DNA from: Saccharicrinis sp963665705
Lineage (GTDB): Bacteria; Bacteroidota; Bacteroidia; Bacteroidales; Marinilabiliaceae
DNA length: 64,000 nt
Reading direction: 5' to 3'
Assembly: GCA_963665705.1 (NCBI GenBank)
Contig: OY762448.1
Coordinates: 2,852,001-2,916,000 of the forward strand
Shown: piece by piece, positions 15,389 to 24,604 of the stretch
Layout: each line of letters starts with the position of its first letter
Numbering within the stretch: the first letter of the stretch is position 1
Made by a program: the position numbers and the translations under genes
Notes under the pieces: model-generated
Database searches by the model: none
What the model saw: only the letters and a program-made list of their open reading frames with translations
Told to the model about the DNA's origin: nothing

Positions 15389-16795
15389 ATGTTTAAAATA
15401 GGACTCCATTCAAAATTTTTAAGTAAATTTTTAATTTTTCAGTTTTTTGTATGTTCCCATGTATTTATGTCATTAAATGCACAGGTTAATAGAATTCAGT
15501 TTTCAGACACAAAAAAAGAAACTTCCCAAATTAATATTCACGATGATTTATACTGGAATATAAAAAAATGGGAGATGACTAAATTAGATTATAGATTTTT
15601 CATTATTGACTCACTTGAGTATAATAAAAATCAAACTTTAACTTTAATCCCTCATAAAAGAAAATATAAAGATTTTGTTATGAGTTTAAAGTTTTATCCA
15701 GATTCTAGCCTTATTATCAATTATCAGCCCAAATTAATTGGAAAATATTTACTATATGAATCAAATGGATATTTATCTATTTTAAATGATAGTAAAAATA
15801 TAAATACCAAAATATCCAACCCATTCAATATAAAACAAGAAAATGAAAAAATATTTATTGATAATCCAGATCTTGTTAAACATGTTTGGAAAACAATACC
15901 AGAACCACATCGTTTAATTACAGATAGACGTCATTTAAGAAAAAAATCTGCAGAAGAAGGGATTAAACAATTACTAACAAACGATATTAAATATCCTGAA
16001 AAATTAAAATCAAAATCCAAAGCAACAGGACCGTGGACATACACAGGAACGGAAAGTATACAGTTTTCTCAGGCATTCCTCGATAACTGGACGAAAGGTG
16101 GTGAAAACTCAATTTCGTTACTTAGTGACCTTTTAATAAATGCCAACTATAAAAAAAACAAAATAGAATGGGAAAATTACATTCGTCACCAAGTTGGTAT
16201 TATGGGTTCAGAAAGTTATGCCACCCAAATTAACACCGATGAAATTGAACTAAATAGTAAATATGGACTTCAGGCATCAAAAAAGTGGTATTACTCAGCT
16301 CTATTCAACTTTAAATCTCAGTTTTTTAATGGTTACAATGATAAGAGTAGGGAAGAAATTATTTCCGGTTTTCTTTCTCCTGCATATTTCACTTGTGCTC
16401 TCGGTATGGATTATAAAAAAGACAAAGTTTTTACATTACTTTTATCTCCATTTACAGCTAAATTAAGCTACGTAATGGACACAGTAAAAGTAGATCAAAC
16501 CAATTATAGTATTGATGAAAATAAACGAAGTTCATTTAGTAATGGTGCCTCTATTGTTAATAATATTAATTGGAAGATATCAACAGAGCTAAGCTTAGTT
16601 TCCAATCTTGATGCATATATAAGTTATTTTACAAAAGAATCTCTTAAACAGATTAATTGGGAATTAATATTTAATATGAGGGTGAATAGATTTCTATCTA
16701 CTAGGATAAATACGAAATTAAGATATTTTACTAATGAGTCCGATAATTTGCAGCTAAAAGAAAACTTCACTATTAGTTTTAACTATAAATTTTAA
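15389..16795 (+). CDS. DUF3078 outer-membrane protein
   Basis: A 468-residue protein with an N-terminal signal sequence (hydrophobic about 14-30, ending near LNAQ). The C-terminal half (about 215-468) has the DUF3078 pattern: TESIQFSQAFLDNWTKGGEN, followed by alternating beta-strands and an aromatic last residue (FNYKF), as in outer-membrane barrels. The N-terminal part (about 35-210) contains many Lys and Tyr residues and no domain I recognise. The function of DUF3078 is unknown. The gene is alone in its transcription unit. Confidence 0.78.
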   Translation: MFKIGLHSKFLSKFLIFQFFVCSHVFMSLNAQVNRIQFSDTKKETSQINIHDDLYWNIKKWEMTKLDYRFFIIDSLEYNKNQTLTLIPHKRKYKDFVMSLKFYPDSSLIINYQPKLIGKYLLYESNGYLSILNDSKNINTKISNPFNIKQENEKIFIDNPDLVKHVWKTIPEPHRLITDRRHLRKKSAEEGIKQLLTNDIKYPEKLKSKSKATGPWTYTGTESIQFSQAFLDNWTKGGENSISLLSDLLINANYKKNKIEWENYIRHQVGIMGSESYATQINTDEIELNSKYGLQASKKWYYSALFNFKSQFFNGYNDKSREEIISGFLSPAYFTCALGMDYKKDKVFTLLLSPFTAKLSYVMDTVKVDQTNYSIDENKRSSFSNGASIVNNINWKISTELSLVSNLDAYISYFTKESLKQINWELIFNMRVNRFLSTRINTKLRYFTNESDNLQLKENFTISFNYKF

Positions 16796-16853
16796 TCATT
16801 CGTCAAATAATTTAATACATTCGTAAATTTTAACATTTTTTCACCTTTATTAT

Positions 16854-16884
16854 TTTGTAAATACAATTAAAGCACATAAATTTG
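16854..16884 (+). promoter_or_regulatory. Bacteroidota-type promoter in the intergenic region
   Basis: TTTG (16854-16857), an exact 19-bp spacer and TAAATTTG (16877-16884) form one of the best matches to the TTTG/TAnnTTTG consensus in the window. It sits 210 bp before the YciO gene, with a terminator in between. Confidence 0.6.
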
Positions 16885-16890
16885 TAATAT

Positions 16891-17018
16891 AATAATTTTA
16901 AAAATAGCTCACATAGAGCATTTTACAATATTTAAAGTCTTAAATTTTCTCATAGTTTAGGGTTAGGTTTGGTTAAAGATTGAAAGCTACTATTCAACAA
17001 TAGTAGCTTTCTTCTTTT
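16891..17018 (+). ncRNA. candidate small RNA or attenuated leader, about 128 nt
   Basis: The span runs from the expected start of the 16854-16884 promoter to the T-rich end of a strong terminator hairpin. It holds no ORF of note, a small hairpin GCTC/GAGC near 16917-16929 and a G/T-rich single-stranded stretch (TAGGGTTAGGTTTGG). It is either an independent small RNA or a leader that controls read-through into the YciO gene at 17094. It matches no RNA family I can name. Confidence 0.4.
16983..17018 (+). terminator. strong intrinsic terminator
   Basis: A perfect 12-bp stem (16983-16994 with 16999-17010) around CAAC is followed by CTTCTTTTA. The T-rich side faces the plus strand. It is about 190 bp after the DUF3078 stop codon, so it more likely ends the candidate small RNA than that gene. 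Confidence 0.75.
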
Positions 17019-17093
17019 ATAGGATTAATGATAAAACTACACTATCTTATATCGGTTATATATTAAGACTCAATCAAATTAGAATAATTAACT

Positions 17094-17708
17094 ATGCTAC
17101 TTAAAATATATCCGGAAAATCCGAATCCTAAAGAAATTAGGTATGTAGTGGAAGAAATGAGAAAAGGTGCAGTTGTAATTTATCCTACGGACACTATTTA
17201 TGGAATTGGTTGTGATATCAACAACTCAAAAGCGGTAGAACGAGTTGCTCGTATAAAAAATATCAATTTAAAAAAAGACCACCTATCATTTATATGTTAC
17301 GATCTAAGTCATATATCTGACTACACAAAAGCATTAGATAATAATACGTTTAAAATTATGAAACGTAATTTACCTGGTCCTTTCACGTTCATTCTTAATG
17401 CGAATACCAATGTACCAAAGCTTTTTAAAAACAATAAAAAAACTGTAGGAATTAGAGTTCCAAACAACAATATAATAAGAGAAATAGTAAATGAATTAGG
17501 CCATCCTATTTTAAGTACCTCAGTAATCGATGAAGACGATATTATTGAATATACTACTGATCCTGAATTAATATATGAAAAATACCATAAGCATGTAGAT
17601 ATCATTATTGATGGTGGATACGGAGATAATTTACCTTCAACAATTGTAAATTGCACAAATGGTGATATTGAAATAATAAGAGAAGGAAAAGGTATATTAC
17701 AATATTAA
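17094..17708 (+). CDS. yciO: Sua5/YciO/YrdC family protein
   Basis: A 204-residue protein with the YrdC fold, which in TsaC/Sua5 makes threonylcarbamoyl-AMP for the t6A modification of tRNA. Typical segments are GAVVIYPTDTIYGIGCD, ARIKNINLKKDHLSFIC, NLPGPFTFILNA and TVGIRVPNNN. Length and the SFICYDLSHIS stretch fit the YciO branch better than TsaC; YciO proteins bind RNA and their exact role is less certain. There are 15 bp between its end and the convergent trkH. Confidence 0.85.
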   Translation: MLLKIYPENPNPKEIRYVVEEMRKGAVVIYPTDTIYGIGCDINNSKAVERVARIKNINLKKDHLSFICYDLSHISDYTKALDNNTFKIMKRNLPGPFTFILNANTNVPKLFKNNKKTVGIRVPNNNIIREIVNELGHPILSTSVIDEDDIIEYTTDPELIYEKYHKHVDIIIDGGYGDNLPSTIVNCTNGDIEIIREGKGILQY

Positions 17709-17723
17709 ACAATCAGCATATTA

Positions 17724-19175
17724 TTAATTCTTCCAAAAATATGGAGAGAACAACAAGACTACTGTAAAAATTTCTAATCGTCCGATAAGCATTAATAAAG
17801 ACAGAAACCACTTACCAAAATCAGGTATATGTGCAAAATTTGCTGCAGGTCCAACCTCTCCTAACCCAGGTCCAATATTTCCTATACAAGTAGCAACAGC
17901 TCCTATTGAAGTATCCAAATCGTAACCCATAATAGACATTACAACCATACTAACACCCACAATAAGCATATAAATAACAATAAATGCCAACACATTTGTA
18001 ACTACTGTTGGAGAAACAGCTTTTGTATTATATCTTACAGGTATTACTGCATTTGGATGTATTAATCGTCTTAATTCGTAATATGCATTTTTTAATAAAA
18101 TTAAAATTCGCATAACCTTAATACCTCCCCCAGTAGACCCAGCACTTCCACCTATAAACATTAGCATAAACATAACTATTGCTAAAGTAGGCACCCAAAT
18201 TAAATAATCAGCAGTAGCATAACCTGTTGTTGTAATTAATGAAATCACCTGAAACAAGGAGTCTCGAAATGATTGTTCAATAGTTGATGCTCCTCCTGAT
18301 ACATACAATACCACTCCAACCAAAATTGTTGTAACTAATACGAAACCTGTATAATACCTAAACTCCTCATCTTTAAAAACTCGAGAAAACCGTCCATTAA
18401 AAGCACTATATGAAAGGGTAAAATTAGCACCAGCAATAAACATAAATACAATAATAACATATTGAATAAATGCAGAATCATAATATGCTACACTTGCTTG
18501 TTTAGTTGAATATCCACCCGTAGCCATTGTCGTAAAAGAGTGACATATTGCATCAAAAAAAGACATACCTCCTATCCATAATAAGATAGTTTCTACAATA
18601 GTATAAACAACATAAATACCCCATAATCGTTTAGCTGTATCAGCAATACGTGGATGAAGTTTATCTGGCACAGGACCAGGAACCTCAGCAATAAACAATT
18701 GCATTCCTCCTACTCCTAAAACAGGTAAAATTGCTAACGAGAGTACGATTATCCCCATCCCACCAAGCCACTGAATAATACTTCTCCAAAATAACATTCC
18801 ATGCGGAAGTGCCTCTATATCTTCTAGAATAGACGAACCTGTAGTGGTAAAACCTGACATGGTTTCAAAAAAAGCATCAGTGAACGAAGGTATTGCTTTA
18901 CTAAGCCAGAATGGTAATAATCCAAAAAATGAAAATACTACCCAAACTAAAGTAACAATAACATACCCTTCTCTTTTCCCGATAGACCTTGATACATTTA
19001 TATTTGTTCCAAAAAGAACTCCACCTGTTGATATACAAATTAATGCTGACCATAAAAAATACGGCAAATCATACTCTCCATAAATTGCAGAAACCAAAGC
19101 TGTTAACAACATAAAAAAGGCTTCAACAATAAGCAAAAGTCCCATTACAAGTAGAACTACACGGGTATTAAGCAT
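17724..19175 (-). CDS. trkH: Trk-type potassium transporter membrane subunit
   Basis: A 483-residue membrane protein with about ten to twelve hydrophobic segments. It has the four pore-loop repeats expected of TrkH/KtrB: SGFTTTGSSI, MATGGYSTK, LITTTGYATADY and TCIGNIGPGLG, plus GSAGSTGGGIKVMR between the last two. It forms the K+ channel-like path, gated by TrkA rings that bind NAD(H) or ATP. The trkA gene is 33 bp upstream on the same strand, so the pair is an operon. Confidence 0.95.
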   Translation of the reverse strand: MLNTRVVLLVMGLLLIVEAFFMLLTALVSAIYGEYDLPYFLWSALICISTGGVLFGTNINVSRSIGKREGYVIVTLVWVVFSFFGLLPFWLSKAIPSFTDAFFETMSGFTTTGSSILEDIEALPHGMLFWRSIIQWLGGMGIIVLSLAILPVLGVGGMQLFIAEVPGPVPDKLHPRIADTAKRLWGIYVVYTIVETILLWIGGMSFFDAICHSFTTMATGGYSTKQASVAYYDSAFIQYVIIVFMFIAGANFTLSYSAFNGRFSRVFKDEEFRYYTGFVLVTTILVGVVLYVSGGASTIEQSFRDSLFQVISLITTTGYATADYLIWVPTLAIVMFMLMFIGGSAGSTGGGIKVMRILILLKNAYYELRRLIHPNAVIPVRYNTKAVSPTVVTNVLAFIVIYMLIVGVSMVVMSIMGYDLDTSIGAVATCIGNIGPGLGEVGPAANFAHIPDFGKWFLSLLMLIGRLEIFTVVLLFSPYFWKN

Positions 19176-19208
19176 AAAATATCAATTGGTATTAAAACTT
19201 TTTCAGTA

Positions 19209-20549
19209 CTAATTAAACATCTTTTCAATCTTCCTAATACCCGAAGGCATTGCAAAAACAACTACTTTATCATTAGGAATTATCTCTGTATTTCCTGTAA
19301 CAATAATAGCTTTATTGTTTCTTATAATACCACCAACATTTACATCTTTAGGAAGTTTTAAATCACACAAACGTCCCTTAGTTATTTTAGACCCTTCGCT
19401 GGCAACTAATTCAAGAACCTCAGCTTCAGAAGCCGTAAGACATTTAACATGCGATACACGAGCTTTTACAGTATAACGATAAATATAACTTGCAGCGATA
19501 AGCTTTTTATTAATTAATGTTCCAATACCAATATTTTCGGCAAGATCAATATAGTCCATATTTTCAACCTCTGCCACAGTTTTCTTAACCCCCATTTTCT
19601 TAGCCAACTGGCAAGCTAAAATATTCACCTCTGAATTAGCTGTTACTGCAACAAAAGCGTCCATTTTTTTAATACCTTCATCTTTTAGTAATTCAAGATT
19701 ACGACCATCACCATTTATTACAAGAGTATTTTCTAAAGTATCTGCAAGTTTCGTACTCTTTTCACGATCTATTTCTATTAATTTCACATTATAGAAATCT
19801 TCTAATCGCTGAGCCACTTTTTTACCTATACGACTCCCTCCTAAGATCATCACATTCTTTACATCAAAGTGTTCCTTACCACTATCTTTCATCACTTGTT
19901 TTGTACCTTCAGGAGTAGTAATAATATAAGCTAAATCATTATGCCTAAACACCTCATTTCCCCTAGGAATAATAGTATAACCATCTCTATTAATGGCAAC
20001 AGTATTATATAATTTTTGATCCTGTTGACCAGAGACTTCTGCTAAAGTTTTATTTACAATAGGGGCATTATCTCTTATTTTCAAAGCATACAGTATCAAT
20101 TTACCATCTGAAAAATCAATCTGCTGCCTTATACCCACTCTTTTTAATGAAGTTCTGATCTCTTTGGCTGCTAATTGCTCAGGATAAATTAACTGATCAA
20201 CACCTAGTTGTTTAAAAAACTCTTTATTTTCAGGCAGTAAATATTCATAATTATTAATCCGGGCAATCGTAACTTTAGCACCTAACTTTTTGGCTAAAAT
20301 AGCAGACATAATACTTAGCTCTTCGTATGGAGGAACTGCAATAAATAAATCACAAGAATCTACATTTGCCTGTTTTAGATCATCAATTGAAGAAACAGAC
20401 CCTACAATCGTCATTAAATCAAAATGAGCATCTATTTGACGCAAACGCTCTTCGCTATCATCAATTAATATTACATCATGATTAGCATTACACATCATTT
20501 TAGCAACATGTGTTCCTACTTCGCCAGCTCCTGCAATAATTATCCTCAT
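19209..20549 (-). CDS. trkA: Trk potassium uptake regulator with two RCK domains
   Basis: A 446-residue cytoplasmic protein with two Rossmann RCK_N/RCK_C repeats. The first begins MRIIIAGAGEVGTHVAKMM and the second has MILGGSRIGKKVAQRLE near residue 232. Each is followed by a small C-terminal RCK_C domain (about 140-220 and 365-446). This is the long duplicated TrkA form, not the single-domain KtrA. It precedes trkH and should form the gating ring on its inner face. Confidence 0.95.
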   Translation of the reverse strand: MRIIIAGAGEVGTHVAKMMCNANHDVILIDDSEERLRQIDAHFDLMTIVGSVSSIDDLKQANVDSCDLFIAVPPYEELSIMSAILAKKLGAKVTIARINNYEYLLPENKEFFKQLGVDQLIYPEQLAAKEIRTSLKRVGIRQQIDFSDGKLILYALKIRDNAPIVNKTLAEVSGQQDQKLYNTVAINRDGYTIIPRGNEVFRHNDLAYIITTPEGTKQVMKDSGKEHFDVKNVMILGGSRIGKKVAQRLEDFYNVKLIEIDREKSTKLADTLENTLVINGDGRNLELLKDEGIKKMDAFVAVTANSEVNILACQLAKKMGVKKTVAEVENMDYIDLAENIGIGTLINKKLIAASYIYRYTVKARVSHVKCLTASEAEVLELVASEGSKITKGRLCDLKLPKDVNVGGIIRNNKAIIVTGNTEIIPNDKVVVFAMPSGIRKIEKMFN

Positions 20550-20681
20550 CGGTATTGTTATTCAAAAAATGTTCTATATACTATATAACCTGAAAATCGC
20601 AGTAAAAATAAAAGATAATATTAAAAACAAACCAAAGCAACTGAATTATTTATCAACTTGTGTGCGAAAACACTTTAAACT

Positions 20682-22724
20682 TCAATCAATCTTTATTGCA
20701 CCATCCACAGAAACACAACAAACCCTACCGCAAGTAATTGAATAACTATCAATCAATTGAGTAAATTCATTTTTAGAAAATGACGAATCAAAAACTACCT
20801 TATGCCCATCGAAATATTTAAGTATATTAATTATTCCCTTATGAGTATTTGCTCGAGTGACTATAACTATATTTATTTTATCCTTAATACTATTAAGATA
20901 ATCTAAATTCATATCCCCATTAATAATAACACCAAATAGATTATTATTACATACTGGTAATATTTTTTGATTTAATATCTCTTGTTTATTTATTTCGCTC
21001 CTATTACTAGTACGCCATAATGGCATCACAGATCTTTCTACATGCACTTTATCCACACCTCTATCTAAAAAGTAAATATCATTTGATTTTGAGATTACAG
21101 AAATCATACTGCATCCATTAATTTCATGGATTACTATAGATTCTTTAGATAAAATATTATAGCAATAAATAGTATTGATTGTTATGAACAATAAAAATGT
21201 AACAAGAACACCTAGGTAATTAATAAATGTTTTTTTATTGCGATAAATAATCACAAATATTATAGCCAGATATAAAATAAAAACCTCAATTATACTTAGC
21301 TGTAATCCTGCAAATTTTGAAAAATGAAATCTATTTATCCATTCAGCGATATCAACAACTAACATAACAACATCATTTAATGAACTCCAAATAAATAAAT
21401 TTACAACAGAATCTAAGGGAAATAATATAACCATTAATCCACCAATAAATATGAAAGGAACCAGTGGGACGATTATTAAATTTGAAATAAAAAACCAAAT
21501 AGGAAAATAGCCAAAAGTAAAAATAACTAATGGAGCTGTTCCTATCTGCGCAGAGATAGATAAAGAAAAGAGAGACCAAAGAAACCGATTCCATGGTTTA
21601 TTAAAATAGACCAAACTATTTATTTTAGGATAAAAATATACAATAGATATTACCGCTAAAAAACTCAACCAAAATCCAATATTAATAAATGCTATCGGAT
21701 TAATTAATAAAATAACAAATGCTGCAATTGACAATGAATGATAAAGATTATATTCTGCATGATTCAATCGTTTTGAAACAATTAATATTGAAAACATAAT
21801 AGTAGCTCTAAAAACAGATGGGGTCATTCCTGTTAATGAAGCATAAAACCATAAACAAATTAAAGTTATTATTAATTTAAAATTTCCAAACTTTTTTGAT
21901 TTTAATCCACCTAAAACAAACAACAGTAACAAATAGATTATCCCTACATGCATCCCACTGATTGAAATAATATGCATTAATCCGGAACCGGAAAAATCAA
22001 GCTTAACATCATTATCCAGATTTGTTTTATTTCCTAATAACAAGGCTACTAAAATACCTCTTACTTTAGCATCAAATTTTACTGCAGTTAATTTTTCCTG
22101 ACTCCATAATCGTATAGAATAAAAATATTTTTCTATTGAAAATGTAGATTTCAGCTTAACAATTTTTGATTGATTAAGAAAGAATTGTCCTATTACATGA
22201 CGAGACTCAAGATAATCCGCATATTTAAAGGTATATGGATTACTATCTGACAGAACATGCTGTAATGAGCACTTAAACAAAATATTATCACCTGGTAACA
22301 ATGCCTCATGAGAGCTATCTTTTGTAAAGTAAACTATGGCATAAAAAAACGCCGTCTGCTCTTCCTTCAGCTCAGTGACCTGAATCTTAAGAGTTTGTTT
22401 ACTTTCACTATTTTTTAACACTTCTAAAACATGTCCACTATATGGTTTAACCTCATCAAATACAACCGAAGTAGCTTTACTGCTATAACTATTACTCCAT
22501 CCTCCAAGAAGAAGGGTAAGATTAATCAACAGGCCAGTAATCCAACGAATGGAATATTTCCATTCCAATTTAAAATGCAGATAATAAACGGCAAGAAAAG
22601 TAACTATAACAAATCCAACTAAATAAGCAATTGATGGCGGAATAAGGAGGCTTATAATTTCTCCCAACAAAAGTGGAATCAACAATCTAACAAATGGAAA
22701 TGCTCCATAAGGGAAAGGTTTCAT
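20682..22724 (-). CDS. comEC: ComEC/Rec2-family DNA uptake channel
   Basis: A 680-residue inner-membrane protein. Hydrophobic segments near the N-terminus lead to a DUF4131-like domain (about 80-200) and then the Competence domain (about 220-490) with SGSGLMHIISISGMHVGIIY and GMTPSVFRATIMFSI. The last ~150 residues correspond to the metallo-beta-lactamase-like domain but lack its metal-binding HxHxDH motif, as is common in Bacteroidota ComEC. The protein moves single-stranded DNA into the cytoplasm in natural transformation. No other competence gene is near. The SRPBCC gene just upstream is on the same strand, 35 bp away. Confidence 0.9.
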   Translation of the reverse strand: MKPFPYGAFPFVRLLIPLLLGEIISLLIPPSIAYLVGFVIVTFLAVYYLHFKLEWKYSIRWITGLLINLTLLLGGWSNSYSSKATSVVFDEVKPYSGHVLEVLKNSESKQTLKIQVTELKEEQTAFFYAIVYFTKDSSHEALLPGDNILFKCSLQHVLSDSNPYTFKYADYLESRHVIGQFFLNQSKIVKLKSTFSIEKYFYSIRLWSQEKLTAVKFDAKVRGILVALLLGNKTNLDNDVKLDFSGSGLMHIISISGMHVGIIYLLLLFVLGGLKSKKFGNFKLIITLICLWFYASLTGMTPSVFRATIMFSILIVSKRLNHAEYNLYHSLSIAAFVILLINPIAFINIGFWLSFLAVISIVYFYPKINSLVYFNKPWNRFLWSLFSLSISAQIGTAPLVIFTFGYFPIWFFISNLIIVPLVPFIFIGGLMVILFPLDSVVNLFIWSSLNDVVMLVVDIAEWINRFHFSKFAGLQLSIIEVFILYLAIIFVIIYRNKKTFINYLGVLVTFLLFITINTIYCYNILSKESIVIHEINGCSMISVISKSNDIYFLDRGVDKVHVERSVMPLWRTSNRSEINKQEILNQKILPVCNNNLFGVIINGDMNLDYLNSIKDKINIVIVTRANTHKGIINILKYFDGHKVVFDSSFSKNEFTQLIDSYSITCGRVCCVSVDGAIKID

Positions 22725-22759
22725 AAAAAATTAGGTTTGGTTGGTTAAGTTAGTTGAAA

Positions 22760-23149
22760 TTAGTCCTCTTCAAAAAATTGTTTTATCGCTCCAAGGTAAT
22801 ATTCATCCCAACCTTCACAAATATCATCATAATCTTCTTCCGGTATATTTGTATGGTTTAGCTCCACCTGACAATGATTTTTTTGTTCAAATATCTTAAT
22901 CGTAACAATTGAAGGTTCTGGTTGCTCTCCAAAATACCATTGCTGAACAACTTTTTTATTTAATTCAAACGCTATGTTTTTCCCAACAATATCTCCTTCC
23001 CACATTGAAAATTCAGAATCTGGCTCTGTACTCATTTGTGCAGGATAACCAGACCATAACTCAATGGTAAATGGATTTGTTAAAGCTGAATAAATATCTT
23101 CAGCTTCCGCTTTAATTTTTAATCGAGTTTTATAGTCTTTATAACTCAT
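22760..23149 (-). CDS. SRPBCC (START-like) domain protein
   Basis: A 129-residue cytoplasmic protein similar to the AHSA1-like START group of Bacteroidota: RLKIKAEAEDIYSALTNP, then IELWSGYPAQMSTEPDSEFS, a beta segment MWEGDIVGKN and an acidic C-terminus (EGWDEYYLGAIKQFFEED). Such proteins have a ligand-binding cavity; the ligand is unknown. A -7-like box TATCTTTG at 23186-23193 on the minus strand may start transcription about 30 nt before the ATG. Confidence 0.82.
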   Translation of the reverse strand: MSYKDYKTRLKIKAEAEDIYSALTNPFTIELWSGYPAQMSTEPDSEFSMWEGDIVGKNIAFELNKKVVQQWYFGEQPEPSIVTIKIFEQKNHCQVELNHTNIPEEDYDDICEGWDEYYLGAIKQFFEED

Positions 23150-23190
23150 TACTTTCTATATATAATAAATATGAAATATGTTACACAAAG

Positions 23191-23225
23191 ATAAAAAAAA
23201 AGCTACCTCTTAAAAGAGATAGCTA
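23191..23225 (-). terminator. intrinsic terminator of the C1 peptidase gene
   Basis: AGCTACCTCTT pairs with AGAGATAGCT (one unpaired base) around a short A loop. On the minus strand the hairpin is followed by nine T residues. It lies about 65 bp after the peptidase stop codon and just before the SRPBCC gene. Confidence 0.8.
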
Positions 23226-23287
23226 AATTCTGATATCATATTTCAATGATTGGGTAAACTGTTGATGATGATACCTGAACTATTTAT

Positions 23288-24484
23288 TTATTTTATTCCT
23301 AATTTCTTTTTAAGATCTTTTGGAAGAACATTTTTATTAATCATGATATTCATTGTTTTAAGCAAAACAAATGACTCTGAAGCATAAAAATATCCATTAT
23401 ATTTATTATTAGTATTCCAAGAATTCTTCACCTTATAATAAATTTTCCCATCTTGATCTTTAACCATACCGGTGATATGCATACCATGATCATCTGTTGT
23501 TAAATAGTTATCAAATCCTTTTTGACGCATCTCCGGAGTGATCACCTTTTCTTTTACTGGTCCATTAAAACTGTATAATAGTTTTTCTCTCTCTGATTTT
23601 GTCATGGTCTCCCATTTCTCTCTTTCAGAATCAGAAAGTTCTTCAACATCATTATCAGGTACAATTGCAACTCCATTTCTAAATGAAAATCCCTTTTCAC
23701 TCACATCTGAAGCCCATCCAAAAGTATGACCTTCACTTAATGAGTTTCTCATAATTTCTTTTAAATCATCAAGTTTAACATTATACACTTGTCCCCACAC
23801 CCAGTTATCAGGCACTTCAAAAATAAATTTTGAATAATATGGATGGTGCATGAATGATGTTACAATAATATAATCATCAGGATCTATCCCCATAAACTCA
23901 GATGAAAAGCTTTTGGGAGTATATTCTTTTCCTTCATAATTAAATGAATCAGGATACTCACCTAAGTAAGCATCAAGAATTCCATTAAATCCTTTATGCC
24001 AAACCGGAGTAAGTTTTTTATTTTTATTTTTTAATACAGCATCCACATATGATTTTAACAACTCATCCATTTCACCATGAACATGTTTTTCTTCACCATA
24101 TTGCAATCCAGTATAAGCTGACTCTGGCACTAAACCAAATTTTTTCCAGGTATAAAGTACATCCTCAAAAGACCCGCCTGAACCAAAATTTAATGATCCA
24201 TGCAAACGAACATATTTAATTGCTTTGTCTGAATAACAATTTCTAACCACAAACATTTCTGAAAGATCTACATCTTTTTTTCCAGCTTTAATCATTTCTG
24301 CTTCTAAAAATGACAAACCTGAAAAACTCCAACATGTTCCTGAACGATATTGATCCTTTACTGAAGTAGCTTCTAAATCACTTATTACTTCAAATCTATA
24401 TCCTTTTTCTTCCTCTTGTGCTACAATATTACTTGCTAAAACAACTAGCAATATTATAGCACAGAATAACCTGATGTTCTTCAT
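23288..24484 (-). CDS. secreted C1B-type (bleomycin hydrolase-like) cysteine peptidase
   Basis: A 398-residue papain-clan peptidase with a signal peptide ending near NIVAQ. The oxyanion Gln and catalytic Cys are in VKDQYRSGTCWSFSGLSFL, the catalytic His in TTDDHGMHITGMVKD and the Asn in YKVKNSWNTNNK. The layout matches bacterial aminopeptidase C / bleomycin hydrolase, although these are usually cytoplasmic; the Bacteroidota versions carry a leader and are probably periplasmic. It is presumably part of peptide breakdown along with the S46 and PepF-like peptidases in this window. Confidence 0.9.
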   Translation of the reverse strand: MKNIRLFCAIILLVVLASNIVAQEEEKGYRFEVISDLEATSVKDQYRSGTCWSFSGLSFLEAEMIKAGKKDVDLSEMFVVRNCYSDKAIKYVRLHGSLNFGSGGSFEDVLYTWKKFGLVPESAYTGLQYGEEKHVHGEMDELLKSYVDAVLKNKNKKLTPVWHKGFNGILDAYLGEYPDSFNYEGKEYTPKSFSSEFMGIDPDDYIIVTSFMHHPYYSKFIFEVPDNWVWGQVYNVKLDDLKEIMRNSLSEGHTFGWASDVSEKGFSFRNGVAIVPDNDVEELSDSEREKWETMTKSEREKLLYSFNGPVKEKVITPEMRQKGFDNYLTTDDHGMHITGMVKDQDGKIYYKVKNSWNTNNKYNGYFYASESFVLLKTMNIMINKNVLPKDLKKKLGIK

Positions 24485-24604
24485 AAAATATTATTATTCT
24501 TTTATTTTAAGGCTGCAAAGAAAATAAATATATAAAACACTCAATATGATAAAATACAGGTTTCATTATGAAAACGCTTTGGTTAAAACAAGAAAGAATA
24601 TCAA

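Noticed and set aside
20682..22724. Complete natural-competence locus
   Set aside because: Only comEC is present; neighbours are K+ transport and an SRPBCC protein.
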